Source: Hirundichthys speculiger | Lineage: Eukaryota > Chordata > Actinopteri > Beloniformes > Exocoetidae | Reading direction: 5' to 3' | Assembly (NCBI GenBank): GCA_018398805.1 | Contig: JAGFBZ010002567.1 | Span: 1,304,501-1,368,500 of the forward strand | Length of the DNA: 64,000 bases | In this document: in pieces, positions 36,101-54,883 of the stretch | Numbering within the stretch: the first letter of the stretch is position 1 | Layout of the letters: each line of letters starts with the position of its first letter | Notes under the pieces: generated by a model | Seen by the model: the letters and a program-made list of their open reading frames with translations, nothing else | Databases searched by the model: none | What the model was told of the DNA's origin: nothing | Program-made: the position numbers and the translations under genes

Positions 36101-37725
36101 TTTGTTTGCAAAGTCCTCTAATGCAGCCCACACTGCAACTCCTACACCTTACGGGGATTCTGTTTTCCATCTGTTGATATGTTTACTTCCTGTGACAAGT
36201 TTAAAAAAAGATAAACACACAGATTAAATTAGACCAAAAAAATAAAACAATGAACAATAACTTGACACTCTTCCTTACGGTTTAAATAAGGAGTCGCCCA
36301 CCACGTGCCAGTCATTCGTACATTTATGTTAATTACATATTTCTTCTGCTCTCCACTGGAAGATTTTGATCACTTTATGCAAGATGAGCCCATACTGTAT
36401 GTATGTAATATCATTACTTGCAATGTTTCTGCATGTGTATGCTATTATGTCCATTGTCTGAATGTGCAATCATGTCTAAATCTGAGATGGGACTGGTTAC
36501 AAATCTCACTGTAATTATTTTGCATCTCAGCTGAAAACCCAAATTGGACAAAGAGAAATGTTACACAAAAATGTAATCTGCTGGCACCTTAGAATCTGTT
36601 GTGATCTATTGGCATGGTCCTATGTGCCAATAAACCTGTAGACCTTCCATCAATCTGTGCTCGAGTTACACTGATAGTAAATGAAACTATTTCAAAAGAT
36701 TCTTATGCCAAAGCAGTGTCCATTGGCAGTACTGTGCAGAGTCAAGTCTTTGAATAGGTTGGTTCTGCACAGAGAAATTATTCTAACATATCCTTGCCTG
36801 CCTCAATTTTTTATTTTTTAAATGTATGGTATGTCAAATTTGATAAAATATCTCCCATTAGAAGTGTGTGAGAGTAAGTAGGAAAATACAGAGTACATCT
36901 CGGTGGTGTAAAAAGATTCTTCACATGCAGTACTTTTGCCCCCTGCTGGCCTGTATTTGGATGTGTTCTGTGTCTCACAGGTAATTATTGTGAATATTGT
37001 AGTTATTTGCATTTATTTTTGTCATTTTGGCTCACATTTGATCAGTTTTGCTGCAGTTTTTAGCCATTATTTTTTGTCATTACTGCAGGGATTTTCAAAC
37101 TCTTTTTTGGATATTGTGTGTCAGTGCATATATAAGGTATGTAATGTTTTCTCATAGGTGTTACATTTTGGATTGTTGTTTCTCTCATACTGGAATATAT
37201 TTATGTTTTTTTGTTTTAAGTAACAATATGTATATCTCAATCCTGATAGTTTTGTCTCTATATACATTTTTAAAAGTTTAGCATTAACCTGTGTGCAGAC
37301 AAATGCTTGGTAGTTTTACTTTAGTCATATAAACAAAAATAATTAAATTAAACAAGAATTGAGAACTAACCAAGAGCTCTTGTCTGTTTTCTTTTTTTTC
37401 TTTCCTTTTTTTTGGGGCAAAGGCTGTAAGGCCACACTATATAATTCATAAACCATGCAAATATTGATATCCCTGGTAAACTGAGATTTACAATTTATTG
37501 AGGAGATCTGAGAATGAGCTGGATTATACAGGGAAGATTCTATGAATGTTCTAGTAAACTGCCTTCATACGAGATAATAACTGGGTCGACGGCACGATAC
37601 TGATGTGTTTATATGGGATATTTACATATCATTGATTTGATTCATACATGTATCGTTTTCCTCCATATGTTCATATCATAATTTTTACCATCGATACACG
37701 ATTACCCTAAATCTGATCAGCGGTT
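33176..37725. other. Intergenic upstream of MIER3
   Basis: No exon recognised. One CTCF-like motif is noted separately at 36938-36951. From about 37,560 to 37,700 there is AT-rich sequence with ATCGATAC-type motifs that may be a repeat remnant. Confidence 0.5.
36938..36951 (-). promoter_or_regulatory. CTCF-like core motif
   Basis: The minus strand reads GGCCAGCAGGGGGC, a full match to the vertebrate CTCF core CCASYAGRKGGC. It lies about 0.9 kb upstream of the MIER3 start codon. Occupancy is an inference. Confidence 0.45.
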
Positions 37726-37729
37726 GCTT

Positions 37730-37831
37730 TGAGCGTCGTCACGACTACGACGGTCACCTGGATCTGTGATTGGCTCAGAGCGCTGATCCGGGTACTGCGC
37801 TAGAACGAGCCCATTAGCTAAAGGTACCAAT
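37730..37831 (+). promoter_or_regulatory. MIER3 promoter / 5'UTR region
   Basis: CpG-rich sequence just upstream of the start codon, standing out from AT-rich surroundings, and continuing into intron 1 to about 38,300. It has an inverted CCAAT box (ATTGG, 37769-37773). A YY1-like ATATGGCGG overlaps the initiator ATG. There is no TATA box. The transcription start site cannot be fixed. Confidence 0.55.
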
Positions 37832-45915
<8,084 letters not shown>

Positions 45916-48450
45916 TCTTCCTCCTCTTTTTCTCTGTTCTTCCCTTTTGAAACCATTTTTCCTGCTTGTACATAAGACTGACCTCACTGGAAAATCTGAT
46001 TTGTTTAAATTCTATTATAAATATATATATATATCTATATGTATATGAAAATACTTTTTTTAATTTTTTGTGTAATATGACATCAGTGATGTCTATCATA
46101 TAGAACTAAAATCTTGATTTCTCTCAAGAGTTTATATAGCCATTTGTTTTATTTTTGTTTGTGTTCTTGAGATGTGTAACGTCCATGTACAGTGGGGCCC
46201 AGAAGCTGCAGGAGAGTTGTGAATCATCCTCCCTCACATTTACACACATCTTCAAAACTCTAGTCTGTTATCCTGCCATTCTTTTCAGCTGCCAAAACTA
46301 GTTTATTTCAACTCCTGCTAGTGTTAGCATTTAGTTTACTGTCTGTTGTTGTTGTTGTTTGAAGTGGTACTTTTTATTTAATTTTTCTAAGATGGTGTTT
46401 GGTTTGCAGGTACTTTTCAGTAACCACATTGGTGCGGATGGTTTAATTTGGTCTCCAAAAAAAAGCATGGATACATATTGTATAAGTGACACTAGCATAG
46501 AGATTATTTGGAGTCCAGGAAGTGACAGACTGAGCAGTATAGGCCCTCCTATTTTTTTTTCTTTTTTCTAGACGCTTGTCTGTAGTTTATTTGCATGTCT
46601 ACTTCTTTTCAAATTGGTCAAAATGAAAAGTACAAGTCTTTTCAATAAGTTTTTTGGATTTGATTTGTTTGAGAGTTATACTTCTACACAGATGGTGAAG
46701 AATACATTTGCAACTAATGGAATTTAAGTCACCTTGCTTTTCTGTTCTCCCCGTTTTGAAATCTTTCCAGGAGGGTATCAGCAAACTGTAACAGCAATAT
46801 AGCAATGCAAACATTTTGCTTGGGTTAATAGCCATTGAAACACTGACACAGTAAAGTTTGTATTTATTGAATATACTTTAACCATTGAGATTTTGTTTAT
46901 CTTTTGAGTTCATGCTATCACTTGTGCTGCTCTTTGGCAGGTTTAGTTGTAAATGTTTATTGTAAAAAGAGTTAAAAAAATGTTCATAAATATGGTAGCA
47001 CCATTTTCAGGCTACTAGGAATCTTTGGTAAACCTGCTAGCAGTATTATGTTTAAAACCTCTTTAATTTTGTATTGAACCTCTGCCTAGCCTGTACTGAC
47101 TAGAGATGCCTTTTGAAATCTGGTTGAATATTTTTTGGGAGTTTAGTAGCAGAAATGGAGCCGTTTGCTTGACTGAAGTCCACAGTTGTGAAATAGCAGC
47201 CGGATCAGCATCAGTTAATTGGATGCATAAGTAGTGTTTACTTAATCCATCTATGCATCGTGCTATGAATATTTAGTTTCAGGGGTACATCGTGTTTGTC
47301 ATGTCCATAGATGTAGTATTTCACCATACTGTGTGTACAGACAGATTTGATGCCCACTAACCATCATTACGTTGAATCAAGTACTTCTTTCGAAGGCCGA
47401 CATCAGATAAGATATTCACATCTGCATTTCATGTAAATAAATAGCAAATAGCCTTTAAAAAAAAGTCTATTAACTGACCTCTTACACTTGTGAATCTGTG
47501 TTAATACGAAGGTTTTTATTTGATTCCCTGTCAGAAAGGCAATAATTTGTAGATATGTACAGACATTTGGGGGTTTGCATTTTACCATTTGACTTGGTGT
47601 TCAGATTTATTTTTCTCTTTGGAAACTCATGATACCCAAACACCAGGACACAGCTGAAACCACGCATGCCAGCTGTGCCTGTCCCTCAAGTGTACCACTG
47701 AGAACGGCTTTACCTGAAGACGTATTGATATTACTCAATGTTGCGATTTTGCATTTGAGATTTGCAGCCATGTGTAAAAGACACTCATGTTTCTTTCCTT
47801 TGGGGAAAAAAAAAAAAAAAAATCTTTTCATGTCGTCTATATTTGTCTTGATGGTAAAGGGATGGCTGCTGCTCTTAAGTATGTGGAGAGCTAGTTTCTC
47901 TTTCAATGCAATGTGCATAATGCAGTAGGTCCTCTGAGCTCTTCTAGCTTTAGCAGTGCAGTGATATTTATTTCACCTGTGGTTTGTACAAAGATTTAAG
48001 AGAACTGTCAGAATGTAAAGGCCATTAAGTAGTATAAGTAGGTTTTCACCACCCTGTGAACTCGAAAATGTGATATTTTATTGATATCTCTGGTATGAGA
48101 CTTGTGTGCAAGAAAGCACTAAACAAATTTATTTTATATTTTGTATTGTGTTTTGAAGTTTAAAAAGAAAATATAGCAGTTGTGGTTTTGAAAAAGAAAA
48201 CAAGTCCTTTGAAAACAAACACCTTTGTGAATAAAAAACCTACAAAACTTAAAAATGTTTATCCAGAAATATAGACAATCAAAAACTTCACTATGAGAAA
48301 TGTTCAAGAAGCTATCTTTATTGTTTATAAGAATTGTACATAAACATTGCTGTTTTTGTTTTTCCTTTTGTTAAACATTATTTTGTATTTTCTGTTGTAC
48401 TTTAATACCTTGTGTACAGATCCAGAAATAAAGCTCTGGAAAAGTTCAGA
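45916..48450 (+). other. mier3: MIER3 3'UTR
   Basis: About 2.5 kb of T-rich sequence without recognisable coding, running from the stop codon to AATAAA signals at 48230-48235 and 48427-48432. It contains a Pumilio-type TGTAAATA at 47432-47439 and several ATTTA motifs. Extent is inferred from the poly(A) signals. Confidence 0.6.
48427..48432 (+). terminator. Poly(A) signal, MIER3 (distal)
   Basis: AATAAA on the plus strand. A proximal AATAAA is at 48230-48235. Confidence 0.55.
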
Positions 48451-48871
48451 AGACTTCATTATCATTACATGGAAGATGTAAAAGAGGGAAAAAAAATGAT
48501 ACACATTGGAAAGAGTGTGGGTTTTGTGGTTGTGTATTAAAATTACAAAACTTGTCAAGGCACAAATCTAAAATCTGAACAATTGAGAGGAATTTCCAAT
48601 TCTTAAATCTTAAATTGTGGACTTTTCAACCATTCTCACCTTTCAAATGACGTGATCTCAGCAAGAAATCTTACTTTTGTACTTTACTTTCTTTCAATCA
48701 AACGGGTCTAAAATATTATTTATAGTTCTTTATTCAACAGTGTCTTCTTATTTTAAGAGCGTTTTTGTTGTTTTCCTTTAATCAGTTGCCAAGCTCACAC
48801 TGATAAACATACAGGAATCACAAAAAAGTACAAAAGGAAGTGCACATAGAAGTTGCCTTTTAGCTCAGGTT

Positions 48872-48882
48872 TTTATTTTATT
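48872..48882 (-). terminator. Poly(A) signals, ELAC1
   Basis: Two overlapping AATAAA hexamers on the minus strand (48877-48872 and 48882-48877), about 165 bases past the ELAC1 stop codon. About 440 bases separate them from the distal MIER3 signal, so the two genes converge. Confidence 0.6.
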
Positions 48883-49044
48883 TTTAGAAGCCTAACCATA
48901 TAAAAGGGCACGTTCTTTGAAAAACCTGTCATGTGACATCTGGTTGATTAAATCCATTTATGCTTATGATAACGAACAATGTTGAGAGCCATGTGTTAGA
49001 CACCATAATCTTAATCAGACCAGTAAAACTAAACTAGCTGTTCA

Positions 49045-52000
49045 TCACCTTGTTCTTTTGAGAGGGATGGTCAGAACCATGAAGTCCTCAGCCAGAGTCA
49101 CCTCCACGCCTCTGTCCTGCAGAGCTTCTTCAGCCTGTCTCTTGAGCTCCGACACATTGTCCTCGTCTTCCTCCTTGTGCAGGTGGCTGGGTTTGTACCG
49201 CTGACTGAAGTGGTGGAGGACCAGCCTCCGTGCACAGCAGGACCGAGCCACCGCCGCAGCCATCTCAGGTGTGCTGTGTCCGTGGTCCACTGCTTTCTCT
49301 CTGTGCTCGTTCCCAAGCGTGGCCTCGTGAACCAGAACATCCGCTCCGTTGCACAACCGTAGTGGTCCTTCCCCGAGCACCGAGCTGCAGTCCCCAAAAA
49401 TGCAGACTTTCCTCCCTGGAATAGCTTCTTCTAGCACCTCACTGGGCAGAACCACACGTCCACCCTCGAGCGTCACTGGCTCCCCAGCTTTGAGACGTCC
49501 GTAGAGAGGTCCTGGTTTCATACCTGAGATGCACAAAATGAGACCAGACCTGTAATGCTCAGAAGAAGAAGAATTATACTAAATCAAATCAATGCTCGGT
49601 TCTACTATTACACACACTGTATAATCCAGGCCAAAAATGAACTATTAGCAACATTAACAACCTATATATAATTTTATATTCTTGCTTTACACTTATTACA
49701 TTCTGCTTCAAACATGGTAGGTGGATTATCATTGAAATCTACAATGAAAACAGTTCCATTAATGTAAATACAAAGGGTTTATGACGCGGTGCAAACCACT
49801 GGCCACTGCCAAGAACAGAAAAGCCAGATTAGACCTTGAAAACATCTTTAGAAAAGAAAAAAAAAAGCTTTCAATGTTTCAGAAATAAATTATTTGGACA
49901 GATGAAGCCAAGATGGATTTATATCAGACTGACGGGAGGAGAAAAGTCTGGAGAAGGAAAGGAACAGCTCATGATCCAAAGCCTAAAACATCATGTGTCA
50001 AACAAGACTGCTGGCAGAAGGAGCTAGATGAACTCTGAGGTGTACAGGGCAACAGTCTGCTCACATTTAGATAAATGCCACAAAACTGACACTGTTTTAG
50101 AGTGCCGATAGATAATGACTCTAAACATACTGCGAAACATAACTCGACTTTTTGAAGGCAAAGAAATGGAATATTCTTCTCATGGGCGTGATCTCAACTG
50201 AACAGAGCGAGCTCTTCAGATCTGGAGGACCGTTGCAGCCGTGGCTCAGGAGACAGAGCAGTTATCTACCAATTAGAAATGTGGTTGTTTGATTCCTGGC
50301 CTCGTAGTCCACATGTCCAAGTGTCCCTGGAGAAGACACTGAACCTCGCCTGAATTATACTCAAACGTCAGGCCTTCATCAGTGTTTGACTGCTAGCAGC
50401 GCCAAGACTCGGCTGAAAGAATCTGTATGCATCTCTGTAGTCTAAGAGAGCGCAGGATGAATGTGCACATGGATGAGTCAATCTGGCTTGTAATGTAAAA
50501 GTGCTTATAGTAGTCAACAAGAACAGAAAAGCAGTATATGAATACATTTATCATTTTGACCAAAACTGATGGCAGAAGGGTACTCAGTGACTTCACTGCA
50601 AAGGATTTTCATCCAAGTATTAAAATTACGGTCATATTTGCAATCATGTCACTTTGTCCAAATGTCCACCTTTGAGCTGCTGAAAATGGAGGTGCTTTGC
50701 TTAAAAGGGCAGTAACTCCTAAATGATTAATGCCATATAATAGTGTTGGGGATTGCACCGAGATGAAGACTTGATGCATTGTGTTGGGTTCCAAAAAAGT
50801 ATGTATGAAAAAGAAATAAGACTTCTTACCTAGTTCCTTCAGTACTTCTGTCTTCAGTCTTCCGGGTCGATCGTGCTCCTGGAAAAACCAAAGGAAGGGA
50901 TGCGGTGGAACAACCTGAAGGCTTTGACAACAAACTTCTTGTCTTCAAAGAGGTGGTAACATTCACAGGAGACATCCAAGGAGATGGTCCTGCCTGGCTG
51001 CTCCTGTGGATGGAAAGGGCCGCATGCTGCTGTCGTCTAAAGAGACACAAACATGTCTAAGAACTAGAGGGAAATCAAAACATAGAAGTACAAATCACAC
51101 AAAAAGCCAGTCAGAAAGACATGAACTGTTCAAAATAACAGCAGCGCATTAAAAAAAAAAAAAGTGAGTAAATCTCAAAATTCTTATAACAGCTTCTATT
51201 TCCAAACACAGAAATGCATTAGGAAGGTGGCACATTCTATTCCAAATCATAAAATTAACGAAATATGAATCAAATGTATTATTATTTTACAGTAAGTGAA
51301 GAAAATCTGAATAAAATGGGTCATTCCAGACACTGTTCAGAAGAGCAGCGTACTTTGATTAAAATGTTGGCTGGACAGGGAGAAACATATAAAGAAGGGC
51401 AGAAAATGATATGCTTCTCAGCTAAAATCATCTCAAATGCTTTAAAATGGAAACCAAAACCAGAAAGACAGAGAAGAAAACTACCATTCACACGGATGGA
51501 AGAAAGGCCAAAATGGTGAAGACTCAGCCGCGGATCAGCTCCAGTGTGATCAAAGAAGACGAAGGTTACCTGAGAGTACTGGAAGCCCCTGTAAAAGCCC
51601 CGTTGTTGAAAATACGACGTGCTGAAGACTTACAACTTTCTAAAGAACATACCAACTGGCCTAAAGAAAAATGGTGAAACATTTTGTGGCTTATGAAAGC
51701 AAGCTTGTTCATTTTTGTGTCTAGGAGCTGCAGACAGTTTGTCAGACGACCCCCAAACACTGAATTAAAGCCACAGACCACTGAAGACAGTGAAGCACGG
51801 TGGCACAAGCATCCTGATATGGGGATGTTTCTCATACTACGATGTCGGGTCTATTTATCACATGCCAGGGATCATGGATCAGGTTGAAGACATTAAAATA
51901 TTTGAGGTAGTCTTGTTGCCTTCTACCGAAGAGGAAATGGGTGTTTCAACAAGACGACCCCAAACACACCAGTAAGCAGAAGCATCTTGGTTCCAGACCA

Positions 52001-53930
52001 ACAAGATTAAAGTTATGGAGCAGTAAGGCCAGTTCCCAGACCTTCCTCCAATAGTGAACTTGTGGAGCGACATCAAAAATTGCTGTTTTTTAGGAAAAAC
52101 CAAGAAATGCAGAGGAATTGTGTTGTGTCGTCCAGTTGACCTGAACTGGAACACCTGTTCACAGGTGACAGACGTTGGTCGACTCCATGCAACACAGATC
52201 TGAAGCAGTTCTCAGGAACAGTTAACACACAGCTAAATATAAATTCAGTGATTCACCGGAAAAAATAAATCTCCAAGCATTTCTCAGTTTATATAGTAAA
52301 TGTTTGAATTTGAAAAGAAAAACACAGACACTGCTACTTTTTGGAACACTCAAATATTCCCTTTTTCTTCTTCATTTTCTGTGAAGTCAGAAAAAAATGT
52401 GGTATATTGTTCTTCATGTTTAAATTTGAAATAGAATGTGCAGTGTTCCACATGCATTTACGTGTTTGGAAATAAAAGCTATTATAGGGAGCTTTACTCA
52501 CTTGTTTAAACACACTCACTATTAATATGAACACAACTGTGTGTTTGTGTGTGTGGTGTGTGTATGTATAACTCCATTAACTCTCAAACAGTAATTACTC
52601 TAATAAACGATCAAATTGATACCATATCTCATTAATATCATTCTTTAAATTAGTAAAAATGGCAGGCAATGCATGGTTTTTGTTTCTAGAGGAATAACAA
52701 AATAAAGTGCCTACCTCCAGGCTGAGCTGACCCTCTTCTGGACACTGGTCAGGTGTGGGCTCCAGCTCGTGAACTAGAGCAACATACAGAGGAGCAAAAG
52801 ATGGTACTCAGGTATGATGGAGCAAATTAAGACAGCTAGAACAGATATTATAAACAGAACACCTCAGAAGGGAAAAAAAAAGGGGAAAAGGTTTCACTTC
52901 CTTCCTCAGGCAACAGGGTTTCAAGTTGCCCAAAAATGATGATCATACTTTAATCAAAAGGTAAATTTCTTTATTGAAAGAACAAGTATTTCTCTGACAA
53001 ACACTAAAGTAGACAGCTGTTGTGTAAGAATATCCAACACACTGGGTCAAGTTGTCAAGTCTGATGAAACCTCAGACATGAGGTGTAAGACTTTTTGCTT
53101 TGGACCTGCCTGCATATGGGAAGAGCAGCTGTGATCCTGTGAGACCAAGTGTCACCCTGAGAAAATGCCGCAGGCCCCGGGGCCCATAGATGTCCACACA
53201 GCTGAGGTTCTGCTGGGGGTCGGCGTTGGTGTTGAGACTCACGGTGCAGAGGAGACCAGGGAGCCCAAACAAGTGATCTCCATGCAAGTGGGAGATGAAA
53301 ACCTTGGTGATTCGACCTGCGTGGACATGGCGGCATCACATTATCCTGAGGTATCACAGAGGACAATGACTCTAAGTGGTTTGAGCATGTTGGGTCGAGT
53401 CAAAGTAGACAAAAGGTTCAAATACCTGCTACTCATCAATTAGGTCTTTTCTGAATCTTGTAAATTGACAACTTTATCCTTCACAACCAGACGGAAAAAA
53501 AAAACTTTAAAATGTATTCTACTTTAAAATGACAAGTGATACATTACGAATGGTAAATGGTAAAACATCACATGTAAACTCTAAAATCAAATGCATTTTT
53601 ATTTGTAAAAGCTGGAACAGAGCAGCCCAGGTTGTTTGTATTCATAAGTGTTTTTGGTGACAGGAAGTTTGAAAAAGGTTGGTAGTAAATACATGTTTAA
53701 GAAAACAACATATAGTCCTTTGAAACGTCACTCAGAGGTGAGGCTGAGCGCGTGGGGAGCTGCTGGGCTCACCGGCTCTGAGCTGACTCTTCATCAGCTG
53801 CGTCTGGGTTCCCTCTCCGCAGTCGAAACAACCAACACTCCCCGTCCGTCCGCAGCACCAGAGCCGAGGCCCCGCGATGCGGAGACGGATAAGCCGAACC
53901 CGTCCCGAGGAAAGTCAAGTCCATGGTCAT
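49045..53930 (-). CDS. elac1: ELAC1, zinc phosphodiesterase / short-form tRNase Z (5 coding exons, two frame disruptions)
   Basis: Exons in transcript order: 53930-53773, 53316-53110, 52773-52715, 51036-50830, 49523-49045. Expected product about 369 aa (human 363). Visible motifs: N-terminal MTMDLTFLGTGSAYPSPHRG, the metal-binding HLHGDH box (exon 2), HELEPTPDQCPEE (exon 3), FRLFHRIPSFGFS (exon 4), and GDCS, HEATL, HGHST and HFSQRY in exon 5. ELAC1 is a metallo-beta-lactamase-fold enzyme that removes a 2',3'-cyclic phosphate from cleaved tRNAs so that CCA can be re-added. Odd points: exon 1 has an extra C between TTGTTT and GACTGCGG, breaking LFDCGEGTQ; exon 4 has AG where the family has about two codons before EHDRPGRL, another frame shift. 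Intron 2 needs a GC donor. Either a damaged gene or assembly indels. Confidence 0.88.
49850..50230 (+). mobile_element. Tc1-like transposase fragment in ELAC1 intron 4
   Basis: The plus strand carries a degraded frame reading WTDEAKM.LYQTDGRRKVWRR followed by KGTAHDPK, the DDE-core signature of a Tc1 transposase. The N-terminal part and terminal repeats are missing. It lies antisense to ELAC1. Confidence 0.65.
50236..50551 (+). repeat. tRNA-derived SINE in ELAC1 intron 4
   Basis: The head GCAGCCGTGGCTCAGGAGAC resembles a Pol III A box, and GGTTGTTTGATTCC resembles a B box with its CpG decayed. A body with AAGTGTCCCTGGAGAAGACA and a 3' part with AAAAGCAGTATATGAATACA follow the layout of the percomorph/cichlid AFC-like SINE family. 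Family name is from memory of its general form. Confidence 0.7.
51122..52352 (+). mobile_element. Tc1-like transposon in ELAC1 intron 3
   Basis: The ends TGAACTGTTCAAAATAACAG and the right-end sequence finishing TTTTGGAACACTCA are diverged inverted repeats. Between them is a broken transposase on the plus strand: MGHSRHCSEEQRTLIKM (helix-turn-helix start), then SSRSCRQFVRRPPNTE (DNA-binding/DDE), then HGGTSILIWGCFSYY. Near the end the catalytic glutamate of NPIENLW is changed. Several frameshifts make it inactive. Confidence 0.75.
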
Positions 53931-54080
53931 CCTCCCAGAGTGACAGAACGACTGTCAAACTAGTTCAAGCGCTGAATGGGACGTACCGTACTGTTGTGTA
54001 CGTACGTCACACGCTGATGACGTAGGACACGCGACGGGGTATGGCGCCTCGGAGGTGATCAGAGGAGTCGAACCGTTTTA
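53931..54080 (-). promoter_or_regulatory. ELAC1 promoter region
   Basis: A CpG-rich stretch upstream of the ELAC1 ATG with CRE-type half-sites on both strands: TACGTCA at 54003-54009 and TGACGTAG at 54018-54025. No TATA box. It continues as a CpG-rich segment into exon 1. Confidence 0.5.
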
Positions 54081-54329
54081 CACTCCTCCTCACTGCTTCC
54101 ATTATGACCAACATACCAGGTTAATATGGGGCAGATTTAACAGTTAAGTCACATCTATAAATAAAAAAAAAAAGTGTCATTAAAAAATATGGTCTTTTTT
54201 TAACGTTAATACAAATCTTGTTTTTAAAAACACAAAAAACGACTGTTTGTAAAATATTGATTTAAAATATGCCAAACCTTTAAAAAAAGTAATTTTTTCT
54301 GTGCATATATGAATGACAGTGAATGTGTC

Positions 54330-54482
54330 CCTCACCAGCTCTCTGATGGTTTGATGATAAGTATTTTTAAGACCTGAAACCTTGTTTCTGTCAAAGAGGA
54401 ATAAAATCACTGACAGTGGAGCGCAAAAGAACAGGACACAGACAAGACAGGCAGTGACGGGTGCATGTGGTGTGGTGATGCA
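54330..54482. repeat. Dispersed repeat, copy 2
   Basis: Same repeat as at 8156-8310, here between ELAC1 and ME2. Confidence 0.65.
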
Positions 54483-54883
54483 TGTGGTGTGCCTTAGTGT
54501 ATATAAATGAATGTGGTGGTTTGTGTTGTAATGTTTCAGACAACCACACGAGAAGCTAAGCAGACCAGCAGAGAGACAAACACACAGCGTTATGTTGGAG
54601 ACTTGCTCAGCATCAACCAATGACCACAACCAGTACTACAGGTTGGATCACAGTTGCTACTGCTGTGTTGGGCCAGTGTCATGCAGCAGGCCTCCACCAG
54701 TGCATTGGATTTCCCTGCCAGGCCCAACGGGAACCATCCAGTCTGGCTGTAAGTTAATACAGATCTTAACAATTAAAAAAAAACTGAGTGCCTAAGCCAA
54801 TGTATGAAGGGTTTTATTATGCAAATTTAATCACGTCAAGTATATTAAAGCAGCCCAAATGTACTGCTTTATCTTTACAAATA
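54483..54883. other. ELAC1-ME2 intergenic
   Basis: No gene recognised. An additional minus-strand AATAAA lies at 54818-54813. Confidence 0.4.

Noticed and set aside
54180..54629. 149-codon minus-strand frame as a gene between ELAC1 and ME2
   Set aside because: Overlaps the dispersed repeat and an AT-rich stretch; no domain.
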